Source: Oscillospiraceae bacterium (GTDB taxonomy: Bacteria; Bacillota; Clostridia; UBA1381). From it: a DNA stretch of 6,515 nt. The position numbers and the translations under genes are program-made. The DNA is taken from positions 1-6,515 of the forward strand of contig JAJBTG010000130.1 in assembly GCA_020860985.1 (NCBI GenBank), read 5' to 3'. A model generated the notes under the pieces. The model was not told the DNA's origin. It searched no databases and saw nothing but the letters and a program-made list of their open reading frames with translations. Shown piece after piece: positions 1-5,977 of this stretch; the first letter of the stretch is position 1, and every line of letters starts with the position of its first letter.

Positions 1-2
1 GC

Positions 3-659
3 GCAGCAATGTTAGCGTCAAGCGCAGTTGCTTTTGCAGCTACTGATTACGATGACGCTATGTGGAAAGCTCAGACGCTTTTCGGCGAGGGTATGTATTA
101 CGAGGCAGAAGCAATTCTTGTTGACTTGCAGGCTAGCGAGTTGACACTGGCTCAGACAGTCGAAGTTGATAAGTGGTACAATGCTACACGTTACCAGATT
201 GAAATTTTAGAGCAGCCGCAGTATGATGATTGGCAGAAGCTTGAGGGTTTCAATAAGGTTGCGGAATATCTTAACGACGGTCTGTACTATGAGGCAGAGG
301 AATTGTTGTACACAATCGCTAACGTTTACAACCTTACAACTGTAGAGCAAGCTAAGTGGATTCAGTATTTGGATCTTGCTGAAGCTGGTATCCAGTGGTG
401 GGAAGCAGAGTGCAACGAAGGTGCTACAGCTGAAGGCGCAGTAGCTGCGGTTAAGTCATACTTGATTAATGCAGGCGAAATCGATGCTGACGATGATGAT
501 ATCGCTTATGATGTTGACAGAACATATTCAACAAGCCTTGAGGACGGTTACAATGTAACTGTATACAGCAAGCTTGCAAGAAGCGAAGGTAAGACAGGCA
601 CATTGGCTATTTACTTCGTAGCTGATGACGGTTCAATTCTTCCCGTTCTTGGTTTCTAA
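3..659 (+). CDS. Secreted acidic protein of unknown function, 5'-truncated
   Basis: I do not recognise this protein. The frame is open to the left edge (codons from base 3), and the first Met, at base 9, lies inside what looks like the end of a signal peptide: a small hydrophobic stretch ending in Ala-Phe-Ala before Ala-Thr-Asp. The true start is therefore probably upstream of the window. Numbered from that Met, cleavage would follow residue 10. The mature part is acidic and rich in Tyr and Trp. GMYYEAEAIL (28-37) and GLYYEAEELL (91-100) are near-copies 63 residues apart, each followed by a predicted helical stretch, which suggests a duplicated TPR-like helical unit. Residues about 139-216 form a different, probably alpha/beta, C-terminal domain with an Asp run (DDDD near 160). 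It ends in TAA before a strong terminator. Codon choice favours GCT, GCA and ACA, unlike the next operon, which may mean high expression. The coding call is firm; the function is open. Confidence 0.8.
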   Translation, partial: AAMLASSAVAFAATDYDDAMWKAQTLFGEGMYYEAEAILVDLQASELTLAQTVEVDKWYNATRYQIEILEQPQYDDWQKLEGFNKVAEYLNDGLYYEAEELLYTIANVYNLTTVEQAKWIQYLDLAEAGIQWWEAECNEGATAEGAVAAVKSYLINAGEIDADDDDIAYDVDRTYSTSLEDGYNVTVYSKLARSEGKTGTLAIYFVADDGSILPVLGF

Positions 660-679
660 TTTGAATATTAGTAAATTAC

Positions 680-711
680 AAAACCCACTGTCTTTGACGG
701 TGGGTTTTTTG
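680..711 (+). terminator. Intrinsic terminator of the secreted-protein gene
   Basis: A 10-bp stem, 683-692 with 696-705 (one G-T pair), has a TTT loop and is followed by a T run at 705-710. The A's at 680-682 can extend the stem into the T run. It lies 20 bases after the TAA and separates this gene from the cobalt/tetrapyrrole operon. Confidence 0.9.
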
Positions 712-766
712 TATGCGCTCAGAACCGATTTAAAGCCTTTGCTTATTAAAAATGTCATAAAAGGGC

Positions 767-795
767 TTGCAAAATATAGTAAATAATGATAAAAT
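767..795 (+). promoter_or_regulatory. Sigma-A-type promoter of the cbi operon
   Basis: TTGCAA (767-772, 4 of 6 consensus bases) and TAAAAT (790-795, 5 of 6) are separated by 17 bases. A TG at 787-788 one base before the -10 box makes it an extended -10. Predicted transcription starts near 801-803, exactly where the first riboswitch hairpin begins. The spacing and position support the call; it is not tested. Confidence 0.65.
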
Positions 796-800
796 TAAAA

Positions 801-989
801 AGATACGTAATGTATCTGACAGCAATTTAGGAGAAGCAGGGTGAAATTCCCTCACAGTCCCGCTACCGTTACAGTCGGATCGCCGGTTGCTTGTCATATG
901 CACATTTGTGCCTACGAGCGATGGGTCAATGGCGGAGGAAATCTTATGATTTTTAAGCCGAGGGAAACACCATTCCAACGGCTTTTTTG
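801..989 (+). promoter_or_regulatory. Cobalamin riboswitch (compact, class II-like) with expression platform
   Basis: This leader RNA should bind a cobalamin and control the cbi operon downstream. The conserved core runs from about 827 to 886: GGAGAAGC (830-837), the P4 hairpin AGGG/CCCT (838-841 with 849-852) around TGAAATT, then CAGTCCCGCTACCGTTA (855-871), then GTCGGATCGCC (874-884), a fair match to the class II core. An outer stem, TGACAGCAA (817-825) with TTGCTTGTCA (887-896), pairs 9 bp with one bulged T and closes the core. No GGTGCC-type P1/P2 element is seen upstream; instead there is a 6-bp hairpin at 801-817. GCGG (932-935) could pair with CCGC (860-863) as the loop-loop contact, which is a weaker guess. 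An intrinsic terminator at 955-989 makes transcriptional control likely. That it is a cobalamin riboswitch is fairly sure from the core plus cbiMNQO downstream. The subclass and exact ends are not. Confidence 0.87.
955..989 (+). terminator. Riboswitch-controlled terminator
   Basis: AAGCCG (955-960) pairs with CGGCTT (979-984), and inside it GGAA (963-966) pairs with TTCC (973-976) around a 6-base loop, with a 2x2 internal loop between the stems. A T run (983-988) follows. The 5' half of the inner region (960-966) and the 3' arm (976-982) are each complementary to parts of the aptamer (847-853 and 882-889), which suggests antiterminator pairing when no ligand is bound. Confidence 0.7.
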
Positions 990-1116
990 TAATTCAAGAA
1001 ATTGCTAAAAACTAATTCATACACCAATAGAATTAACAATCGTTTGATACCTCAAAATTAACATCTTAATAGGTACTTGTGAGCTAATTAAAATCATCAA
1101 AGAAGGAGTAAAAAAT

Positions 1117-1857
1117 ATGTTAGCAAACAAGAAAAAGGACAGGTATAAAATACTTGTCGCATTACTTTCAATTCTGCTTGTCATTCCTATGACAAGCGCG
1201 AGCGCAATGCACATTATGGAGGGATATATCCCGGGCGGGCATTGCATCCTATGGGGCGTAATCTGTATTCCGTTCCTGATAGCGGGCGCAATCAGCATGA
1301 AAAAACAGATGAGCGGCGACGGCAGAGTTAAGCTTCTGCTTGCTCTCGCGGGCGCGTTTGTATTTGTTATTTCGTCGTTGAAGATTCCCTCGGTAACCGG
1401 CAGCTGCTCGCATCCTACAGGTACGGGACTCGGCGCGATTTTGTTTGGTCCGTCCGTAATGTCTGTTCTCGGCATTATAGTGCTGATTTTCCAGGCATTG
1501 CTGCTTGCGCACGGAGGACTTACAACGCTTGGCGCGAACACATTTTCAATGGCTATCGCGGGTCCGTTTTTATCCTACGGTATATTCGCGCTGTTAAAGA
1601 AGCTTAAAGCCCCGATTGGACTTAATATATTTTTGGCAACGGCGCTTGGCGATTTGTTTACATATTGTGTAACGTCGTTTCAGCTTGCTTTTGCGTTCCC
1701 GGGCGACAGCTTCGGTTATTCTATTTTGAAGTTTATGGGAATTTTTGCTACGACTCAGGTTCCTATCGCGATAGCCGAGGGTATTTTATCGGTCATCATT
1801 TTCAACGTCCTGAACGCGAATTGTCAAAAGGAATTGAAAACATTAAGAGTTATATAG
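1117..1857 (+). CDS. cbiM: CbiM, substrate-binding membrane protein of the cobalt ECF transporter
   Basis: This is the S component of the CbiMNQO importer, the membrane protein that captures Co2+. The 246-residue product has a cleavable signal peptide: basic residues 5-11, a hydrophobic core about 12-24 and Ala-Ser-Ala (28-30). Cleavage after residue 30 would expose Met-His-Ile-Met-Glu-Gly, the family's mature N-terminus, whose His (residue 32 here) binds the metal. The rest is a set of hydrophobic helices with typical CbiM stretches: GSCSHPTGTGLGAILFGP (about 95-112), LLAHGGLTTLGANTFSMA (about 129-146), ALGDLFTY. The start is set by GAAGGAG (1102-1108) eight bases upstream of ATG. It is the first gene after the riboswitch, with cbiN 13 bases downstream. 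NikM is the closest alternative, but the cobalamin setting and a separate cbiN favour cobalt. Confidence 0.95.
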   Translation: MLANKKKDRYKILVALLSILLVIPMTSASAMHIMEGYIPGGHCILWGVICIPFLIAGAISMKKQMSGDGRVKLLLALAGAFVFVISSLKIPSVTGSCSHPTGTGLGAILFGPSVMSVLGIIVLIFQALLLAHGGLTTLGANTFSMAIAGPFLSYGIFALLKKLKAPIGLNIFLATALGDLFTYCVTSFQLAFAFPGDSFGYSILKFMGIFATTQVPIAIAEGILSVIIFNVLNANCQKELKTLRVI

Positions 1858-1870
1858 GGGAGGTATCAGA

Positions 1871-2158
1871 ATGAAGCTTTGGATGAAAAATACGATTTTG
1901 GCAGTATTGCTGGTTTTGATTATAGCGATACCGCTGATGTTTATGGGAGATAATGAATTTGGAGGGTCGGACGACGCGGCGTCGGACGCTGTTACGGAGC
2001 TGCAAAGCGATTATGAACCGTGGTTTGAGTCGCTTTGGGAGCCGCCCTCGGGCGAGATTGAGTCGCTCCTGTTCTGCGTTCAGGCGGCTCTCGGCGCGGG
2101 CATCGTGGGATTTGCCCTCGGACGGGTAAGCTCCAAGAAAAATGAGGAGAATACCTGA
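1871..2158 (+). CDS. cbiN: CbiN, small membrane subunit of the cobalt ECF transporter
   Basis: The 95-residue product assists CbiM in loading cobalt. It shows the family plan: an N-terminal membrane helix (about 8-25), an extracytoplasmic loop and a second helix (about 66-84) before a charged tail. Family landmarks are FGGSDDAA (30-37), YEPWF (48-52) and PPSGEIESLLF (58-68). The start follows GGGGAGG (1857-1863) with seven bases between. It sits between cbiM and cbiQ with very short gaps, so the three are surely co-transcribed. Length is normal for CbiN. Confidence 0.94.
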   Translation: MKLWMKNTILAVLLVLIIAIPLMFMGDNEFGGSDDAASDAVTELQSDYEPWFESLWEPPSGEIESLLFCVQAALGAGIVGFALGRVSSKKNEENT

Positions 2159-2161
2159 TAA

Positions 2162-2941
2162 ATGTTGATTGACAGACTGGCGTATATGTCAAAGCTAAAG
2201 GACGTAGACCCGCTTTTAAAGACGATTTTTGCGCTTGCGGGAATTGTTATATGCCTTTGGGCGAACAGCTTTGCTATGAGCGTGATAATCGCCGCTGTCA
2301 TGCTGACGCTTATTATGTGCGCGGGCGGGACGAAATGGAAGGACGTTAGGCATTTGCTTACAATTCCGGCGGCATTTGTAGTAATCGGCTCGGCGGCAAT
2401 CACGTTGTCCATCGGCAATTCCGCAGAAAATATGTCGGCTTCGTTCCACATAGGCGGATTATATATCGGCTTGGGGATTGGCGGCGCGGAAACGGCTTTT
2501 CGCGTTATGCTCAAATGCTTCGGCTCGGTAAGCTGTATGTATTTTCTGTCGCTTACAACGCCAATGGCGGATTTGTTCGGACTGCTCAGAAACAGTATAA
2601 TACCTAATTTTATAGTGGAAATAATGGAGCTTATCTACCGATATATTTTTGTGCTTTACGATGCCGCGAACCGTATGTATATAGCGCAGGATTCAAGGCT
2701 CGGCTACAGTACACTGAAAACAAGCTATCATTCCACGGGATTTCTTGCGGCGAATTTATTTGTCCGTGCGTACCGTCAGGCGGAAAAGACATATACCGCT
2801 ATGGAGGCGCGCGGATATGACGGCGAAATTGAGCTGTTAAAGGGCGAATATACGAGGAAGGCGTCACAGTATATAGGTATGCTGAGTTTAGTCGTAATTT
2901 TGGTGGTTTTGGCGGTTATATGCAAAATATATGGTGTATAA
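2162..2941 (+). CDS. cbiQ: CbiQ, ECF transporter transmembrane (T) component
   Basis: The 259-residue protein is the energy-coupling membrane component that links CbiM to the CbiO ATPase. Several hydrophobic helices fill residues about 20-150 and a last one lies near 240-257. Between them is the cytoplasmic coupling region: EIMELIYRYIFVLYD (starting about 153, with YRYIF at 159-163), DSRLGY, and AMEARGYDG (213-221), the Ala-Arg-Gly-type signature that contacts the ATPase. It starts three bases after the cbiN stop; GAGGAG (2144-2149) inside the cbiN end is the likely ribosome binding site, with a rather long 12-base spacing. The motifs make the family assignment clear. Confidence 0.94.
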   Translation: MLIDRLAYMSKLKDVDPLLKTIFALAGIVICLWANSFAMSVIIAAVMLTLIMCAGGTKWKDVRHLLTIPAAFVVIGSAAITLSIGNSAENMSASFHIGGLYIGLGIGGAETAFRVMLKCFGSVSCMYFLSLTTPMADLFGLLRNSIIPNFIVEIMELIYRYIFVLYDAANRMYIAQDSRLGYSTLKTSYHSTGFLAANLFVRAYRQAEKTYTAMEARGYDGEIELLKGEYTRKASQYIGMLSLVVILVVLAVICKIYGV

Positions 2942-2942
2942 G

Positions 2943-3782
2943 ATGAATATAATAGAAACAAAAAATTTATGCTACAGCTATGACGGAGAAAGGAACGCTC
3001 TCAATAATATGAGTATAGCGTTCGAAAAGGGCAAGATAACCTCGGTTCTCGGGTCGAACGGAGCAGGAAAATCGACGCTGTTTTTAAATCTCAACGGCGT
3101 TCTTACGCCCGATAGCGGCGAGGTTTTCTATGACGGTGAAAGGGTTGTGTATAAAAAGTCGAACATTCGCGAGCTGAGGCGAAAAATAGGCATAGTTTTT
3201 CAGGATCCGGACGATCAGCTCTTTTCCGCCTCGGTATATCAGGACATATCCTTTGGGGCGATGAATATGAAGCTTCCGCCGGACGAGGTAAAAAAGCGCG
3301 TATATGAGGCGATGGAGCGCGTAGGGATAACCGATTTAAAGGATAAGCCGACTCACGCGTTGAGTTTCGGACAGAAAAAACGCGCGGCAATCGGGGACAT
3401 ACTTGGCTTGCGGCCGGTGGTTATTATTCTTGACGAGCCGACCGCCGGACTTGACCCTATGAGCGTCAGCGACCTTATGAAGCTGCTTGAGGATATTTGC
3501 GAAAAGGAAGGCAGAACGATTATTCTGTCAACTCACGATATAGATGTAGTACCGATTTATTCGGATTACATCTATGTCATCAATAAGGGAGAAATTGTTA
3601 CGCACGGAACATCGGAGGAGATTTTTTCAAATCCCGAGCTTTTGCGCGAGAATGGTCTGCGTTTGCCGAGAATTGCGCATCTGCTTGAAATTTTGAATAA
3701 ATGCGACAAGCAGGATGTGGATTTTTCCAAGGCGACTATCGGCGCGGCGCGCGCGGAATTATTGAGATTGCTTAAAGCATAG
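2943..3782 (+). CDS. cbiO: CbiO, cobalt ECF transporter ATPase
   Basis: This is the ATP-binding subunit that powers cobalt uptake, working on the cytoplasmic side of CbiQ. Numbered from the ATG at 2943 (279 residues): Walker A GSNGAGKST (37-45), Q-loop with Gln87 in VFQDPDDQLF, signature LSFGQKKRA (140-148; the LSFGQ form is usual in CbiO), Walker B VVIILDEP (159-166), D-loop GLDP (169-172) and switch His198 in STHD. All catalytic residues are present. The start is uncertain: an in-frame ATG at 2931 adds four residues (MVYK) and overlaps the end of cbiQ by 11 bases. Neither start has a good ribosome binding site. I prefer 2943 because it gives the usual short N-terminus before the first strand and begins one base after the cbiQ stop, fitting translational coupling. 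Confidence 0.93.
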   Translation: MNIIETKNLCYSYDGERNALNNMSIAFEKGKITSVLGSNGAGKSTLFLNLNGVLTPDSGEVFYDGERVVYKKSNIRELRRKIGIVFQDPDDQLFSASVYQDISFGAMNMKLPPDEVKKRVYEAMERVGITDLKDKPTHALSFGQKKRAAIGDILGLRPVVIILDEPTAGLDPMSVSDLMKLLEDICEKEGRTIILSTHDIDVVPIYSDYIYVINKGEIVTHGTSEEIFSNPELLRENGLRLPRIAHLLEILNKCDKQDVDFSKATIGAARAELLRLLKA

Positions 3783-3791
3783 GAGGACGGT

Positions 3792-5129
3792 ATGGTTTAT
3801 TTGGTGGGCGCGGGTCCCGGAGATAGGGAGCTTATAACGGTAAAGGCTTTAAACTGCATAAAAAATGCGGAGGTGATTGTTTTCGACCATCTTATTAACG
3901 CTTCGTTATTGAACGACGCGCCGCCCGATTGCCGTCTTATTTATGCCGGAAAAATTTCCGGCAGCCATCATTTGGCTCAGGAGGAAATAAACGCCGTTAT
4001 TGTAAAATACGGTGCGGAGGGTAGGAATGTTGTCCGTTTAAAGGGCGGCGACCCGTTTGTTTTCGGCAGGGGCTGCGAGGAGGCTCGGGCGCTTTTGGAG
4101 AACGGAATTTATTTCGAGATTGTTCCGGGCGTTTCCTCATGCTACAGCGCCGCCGAATACGCCGGAATACCCGTTACTCACCGCGGCGCGGCATCCTCGT
4201 TCCACGTTATAACGGGACATGAAACGCATGGACGCATAGATTATGGTCTGATAGCAAAGGAAGAGGGAACTCTTGTGTTTATGATGGGATTACAGGCGCT
4301 TGACAGTATATGCGAAAGGCTGATAAGCGGCGGAAAACCGCCGGAAACTCCGGCGGCGGTGATTTCAAAAGGGACACTAAAATCACAAAGGTGCATCACG
4401 GGGACACTAAAAACCATTGCCGACAAAGCAAAAAATGCGGATATGCCGGCGGCTATCATTGTAGGCGACGTTGTAAATGAAAGAACGGAGTGGGTGAAAG
4501 AAAGAGGAGTGTTGAGGGACACTAAAATAATCTCAACCGCCACTAAACCCGTTTCAAAAAATCTGCGGCGCGAAGTCGAAAAATACGGCGGCGAGCTTAC
4601 GGAAATAAGTATAATTAAAACGGTCCCGATAAATTTTGAGGAATTTAAGAATGTTGATTTGTCCGCATACAGCTGCGCCGTATTCTCAAGCGCGAATGGG
4701 GTTGATGTTTTTCTCAAGTATTTGAGGGACACAAAAACCGATATGCGCTCACTGCATAAAATGAAGCTTGCGGCGGTGGGGGAAAGCACTGCCGAGCGAT
4801 TGGAAAAATGCGGTTTATATCCTGATTTTGTTCCCGAAAAATACAGCGGTGGCGCGCTTGCGCAATTGCTTGAGAAGCGGCTTGATAAGGACGACAGGGT
4901 TCTGATTTTGCGCGCCGAAAAAACGGCGGGCGAGGTTGAGGGAAGCCTTGACAGAAGAGGTATTTCATACAAGTCACTGCCGATTTACAGAACGGAAACT
5001 TGCTTTGAAAAATCCGAAGCGCTCAGATTGTATGTTTCGGACGCGGATTATGTTATTTTTTCAAGCGGCTCCGCGGCGGCGGCATTTTCGGAAATTATCG
5101 GGGACACAAAAACGACCAAGCTTATCTAA
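3792..5129 (+). CDS. cobA-hemD: CobA-HemD fusion: uroporphyrinogen-III methyltransferase / uroporphyrinogen-III synthase, C-terminus cut by a stop
   Basis: HemD cyclises hydroxymethylbilane to uroporphyrinogen III; CobA methylates that at C2 and C7 with S-adenosylmethionine to give precorrin-2. The fusion is common in Firmicutes. Residues 1-235 are the methyltransferase: VGAGPGD (5-11), YAGK (51-54), VRLKGGDPFVFGRG (81-94), VPGVSS (111-116), AGIPVTHRG (124-132). Residues about 243-445 are HemD, with FSSANG, AAVGESTAERL, LILRAEKT and YVIFSSGSA. AGGAGG (3780-3785) lies six bases before ATG, and cbiO ends nine bases upstream. Oddities: an in-frame TAA at 5127-5129 cuts off the last 37 codons of a normal HemD (see 5130-5243), and five copies of a 12-base repeat lie in the second half, encoding GTLK at 194 and 204 and R/G-DTK at 242, 312 and 437. 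The CobA half should work; the HemD half is doubtful. Confidence 0.92.
   Translation: MVYLVGAGPGDRELITVKALNCIKNAEVIVFDHLINASLLNDAPPDCRLIYAGKISGSHHLAQEEINAVIVKYGAEGRNVVRLKGGDPFVFGRGCEEARALLENGIYFEIVPGVSSCYSAAEYAGIPVTHRGAASSFHVITGHETHGRIDYGLIAKEEGTLVFMMGLQALDSICERLISGGKPPETPAAVISKGTLKSQRCITGTLKTIADKAKNADMPAAIIVGDVVNERTEWVKERGVLRDTKIISTATKPVSKNLRREVEKYGGELTEISIIKTVPINFEEFKNVDLSAYSCAVFSSANGVDVFLKYLRDTKTDMRSLHKMKLAAVGESTAERLEKCGLYPDFVPEKYSGGALAQLLEKRLDKDDRVLILRAEKTAGEVEGSLDRRGISYKSLPIYRTETCFEKSEALRLYVSDADYVIFSSGSAAAAFSEIIGDTKTTKLI
4328..4356 (+). other. Overlapping alternative GC hairpins inside cobA
   Basis: CGGCGG (4328-4333) pairs with CCGCCG (4338-4343) over AAAA, while CCGCCGG (4338-4344) also pairs perfectly with CCGGCGG (4350-4356) over AAACT. 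The two hairpins share an arm and exclude each other. They lie 15 bases before the first repeat copy. The codons (Gly-Gly-Lys-Pro-Pro-Glu-Thr-Pro-Ala-Ala) are normal for this part of CobA, so a role is not shown. Confidence 0.4.
4371..4382 (+). repeat. Short dispersed repeat, copy 1 (exact)
   Basis: GGGACACTAAAA, read in frame as Gly-Thr-Leu-Lys (residues 194-197 of CobA-HemD). It begins exactly 30 bases before copy 2. Confidence 0.7.
4401..4412 (+). repeat. Short dispersed repeat, copy 2 (exact)
   Basis: GGGACACTAAAA, again read as Gly-Thr-Leu-Lys (204-207). A further G precedes it and a further A follows. Confidence 0.7.
4516..4527 (+). repeat. Short dispersed repeat, copy 3 (exact)
   Basis: GGGACACTAAAA in a different frame from copies 1 and 2: read as Arg-Asp-Thr-Lys (242-245). 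It sits at the CobA-HemD linker and is preceded by TTGA, as is copy 4. Confidence 0.7.
4726..4737 (+). repeat. Short dispersed repeat, copy 4 (one mismatch)
   Basis: GGGACACAAAAA, read as Arg-Asp-Thr-Lys (312-315). It shares TTGAGGGACAC with copy 3 and carries the same T-to-A change as copy 5. Confidence 0.65.
5101..5112 (+). repeat. Short dispersed repeat, copy 5 (one mismatch)
   Basis: GGGACACAAAAA, read as Gly-Asp-Thr-Lys (437-440). It ends 14 bases before the premature TAA in hemD. Confidence 0.65.
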
Positions 5130-5243
5130 ATAGGTAAAGCCGCCACAGACGCGGCGACAGGGGCAGATCTTAAAATATACAAAACAGCGTCGCAGGCGGA
5201 CGCTGAGGGCATTGTAAGGTGCATATTGGAGGACGTTGAATGA
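5130..5243 (+). pseudogene. hemD: Detached C-terminal segment of HemD behind an in-frame stop
   Basis: Directly after the TAA at 5127-5129 the same frame stays open for 37 codons and ends with TGA at 5241-5243. It encodes IGKAATDAATG near its start and an Ala-Asp-Ala-Glu-Gly-Ile-Val segment near its end, which resembles the closing IG-x-x-T strand/helix and last helix of HemD. Its TGA overlaps the next ATG as ATGA, the junction expected of the intact gene; the same ATGA junction occurs between the next two genes. No start codon with a ribosome binding site lets it be made alone. Explanations are a nonsense mutation, a sequencing error or stop read-through. Confidence 0.75.
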
Positions 5244-5977
5244 GAGGGAAATTCTATTCTGTAGGTATAGGACCGGGTGACGCGGAGTACATCACATTAA
5301 AGGCGAAGCGCGTTATCGAGAGCGCGGACATAATAGCCGTTCCGGTAAAAAAATACGGGGAAAAATCCACGGCGTTCGGCATTGTGAGAAAAGCGGTTGA
5401 TATGGGGAATAAGCGCGTTGAGGAGATAGAGTTCAGCATGGACCGCGATAGGTCGAAAAGACTGCAATCTCGGCAGGACGGAGTTGAAAAAATCGCGCGC
5501 CTGCTCGATGAGGGGAATAATGTAGCGATGATTACTCTCGGTGACGTTTCCGTTTACAGCACCTGCACATATGTAAACAGGCAGATTAAATGTATGGGAT
5601 ATGAAAACGAAATCGTTTCGGGTATTCCGTCATTCTGTGCGGCGGCGGCAAGGGCGGGCATAAGCCTTTGCGAAGAAAACGAAACTCTTGCGATTATTCC
5701 GGCGCTCACGTCGGAGGAGAATTTGGATAAGGCTCTTGACGGTTTTGACAATGTGGTTATAATGAAAGCCGGACGGAATACGGATAGGATTTATTCATGC
5801 CTTAAAAGGCGGGGCATGATTGAAAATGCTGTTGTAACGAGCGAAATCGGAATGGAGAACGAGTTAATTGAACCGATAGCGCAAGGCGGCGAATACGGCT
5901 ATTTTACTACCGTAATAATCACTAAAAAACCAATCGTTACGGAAAGCGGCATTATTAAGGAGAGGACTGAAAAATGA
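5240..5977 (+). CDS. cbiL: CbiL/CobI, precorrin-2 (cobalt-factor II) C20-methyltransferase
   Basis: It methylates C20 of the corrin precursor with S-adenosylmethionine, using the product of the upstream CobA once it has been oxidised. The 245-residue protein has the tetrapyrrole methylase fold: GIGPGD (9-14), TLKAKRVIESADIIAVPV with the CbiL-type early segment, ITLGDVSVYST (98-108), and SGIPSF (127-132) followed by an Ala-rich helix. The YST after GD and the overall length favour the C20 enzyme over other family members. With cbiMNQO in the operon the anaerobic (early cobalt) route is likely, so cbiL is a better name than cobI. TGGAGGA (5227-5233) lies just upstream of ATG. The ATG overlaps the ancestral hemD TGA, and the 3' end overlaps hemA by four bases (ATGA). 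No repeat copy is present in it. Confidence 0.92.
   Translation: MRGKFYSVGIGPGDAEYITLKAKRVIESADIIAVPVKKYGEKSTAFGIVRKAVDMGNKRVEEIEFSMDRDRSKRLQSRQDGVEKIARLLDEGNNVAMITLGDVSVYSTCTYVNRQIKCMGYENEIVSGIPSFCAAAARAGISLCEENETLAIIPALTSEENLDKALDGFDNVVIMKAGRNTDRIYSCLKRRGMIENAVVTSEIGMENELIEPIAQGGEYGYFTTVIITKKPIVTESGIIKERTEK

Noticed and set aside
730..978. Open minus-strand frame across the promoter and riboswitch
   Set aside because: The region is explained by the promoter, aptamer and terminator on the + strand.
1031..1063. AATTAACA direct repeat (1031-1038, 1056-1063) in the cbiM leader
   Set aside because: Short and AT-rich in an AT-rich leader; chance is likely.
1048..1075. Possible hairpin TACCT/AGGTA in the cbiM leader
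   Set aside because: Only 5 bp across an 18-base loop, with no T run and no overlap with the ribosome binding site.
1017..1541. Open minus-strand frame of 174 codons opposite cbiM
   Set aside because: It overlaps an unmistakable cbiM and the riboswitch leader; low-complexity shadow.
3393..3404. GGGGACATACTT in cbiO as a possible further repeat copy
   Set aside because: It matches only the first half of the word and encodes the conserved Gly-Asp-Ile-Leu after the ABC signature.
4241..4972. Open minus-strand frame of 243 codons opposite cobA-hemD
   Set aside because: It mirrors a gene with clear methyltransferase and HemD motifs, has no recognisable motifs of its own and shows no promoter or ribosome binding site.
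5919..5931. TCACTAAAAAACC in cbiL as a repeat copy
   Set aside because: Only the A-rich second half matches; the GGGA part is missing.
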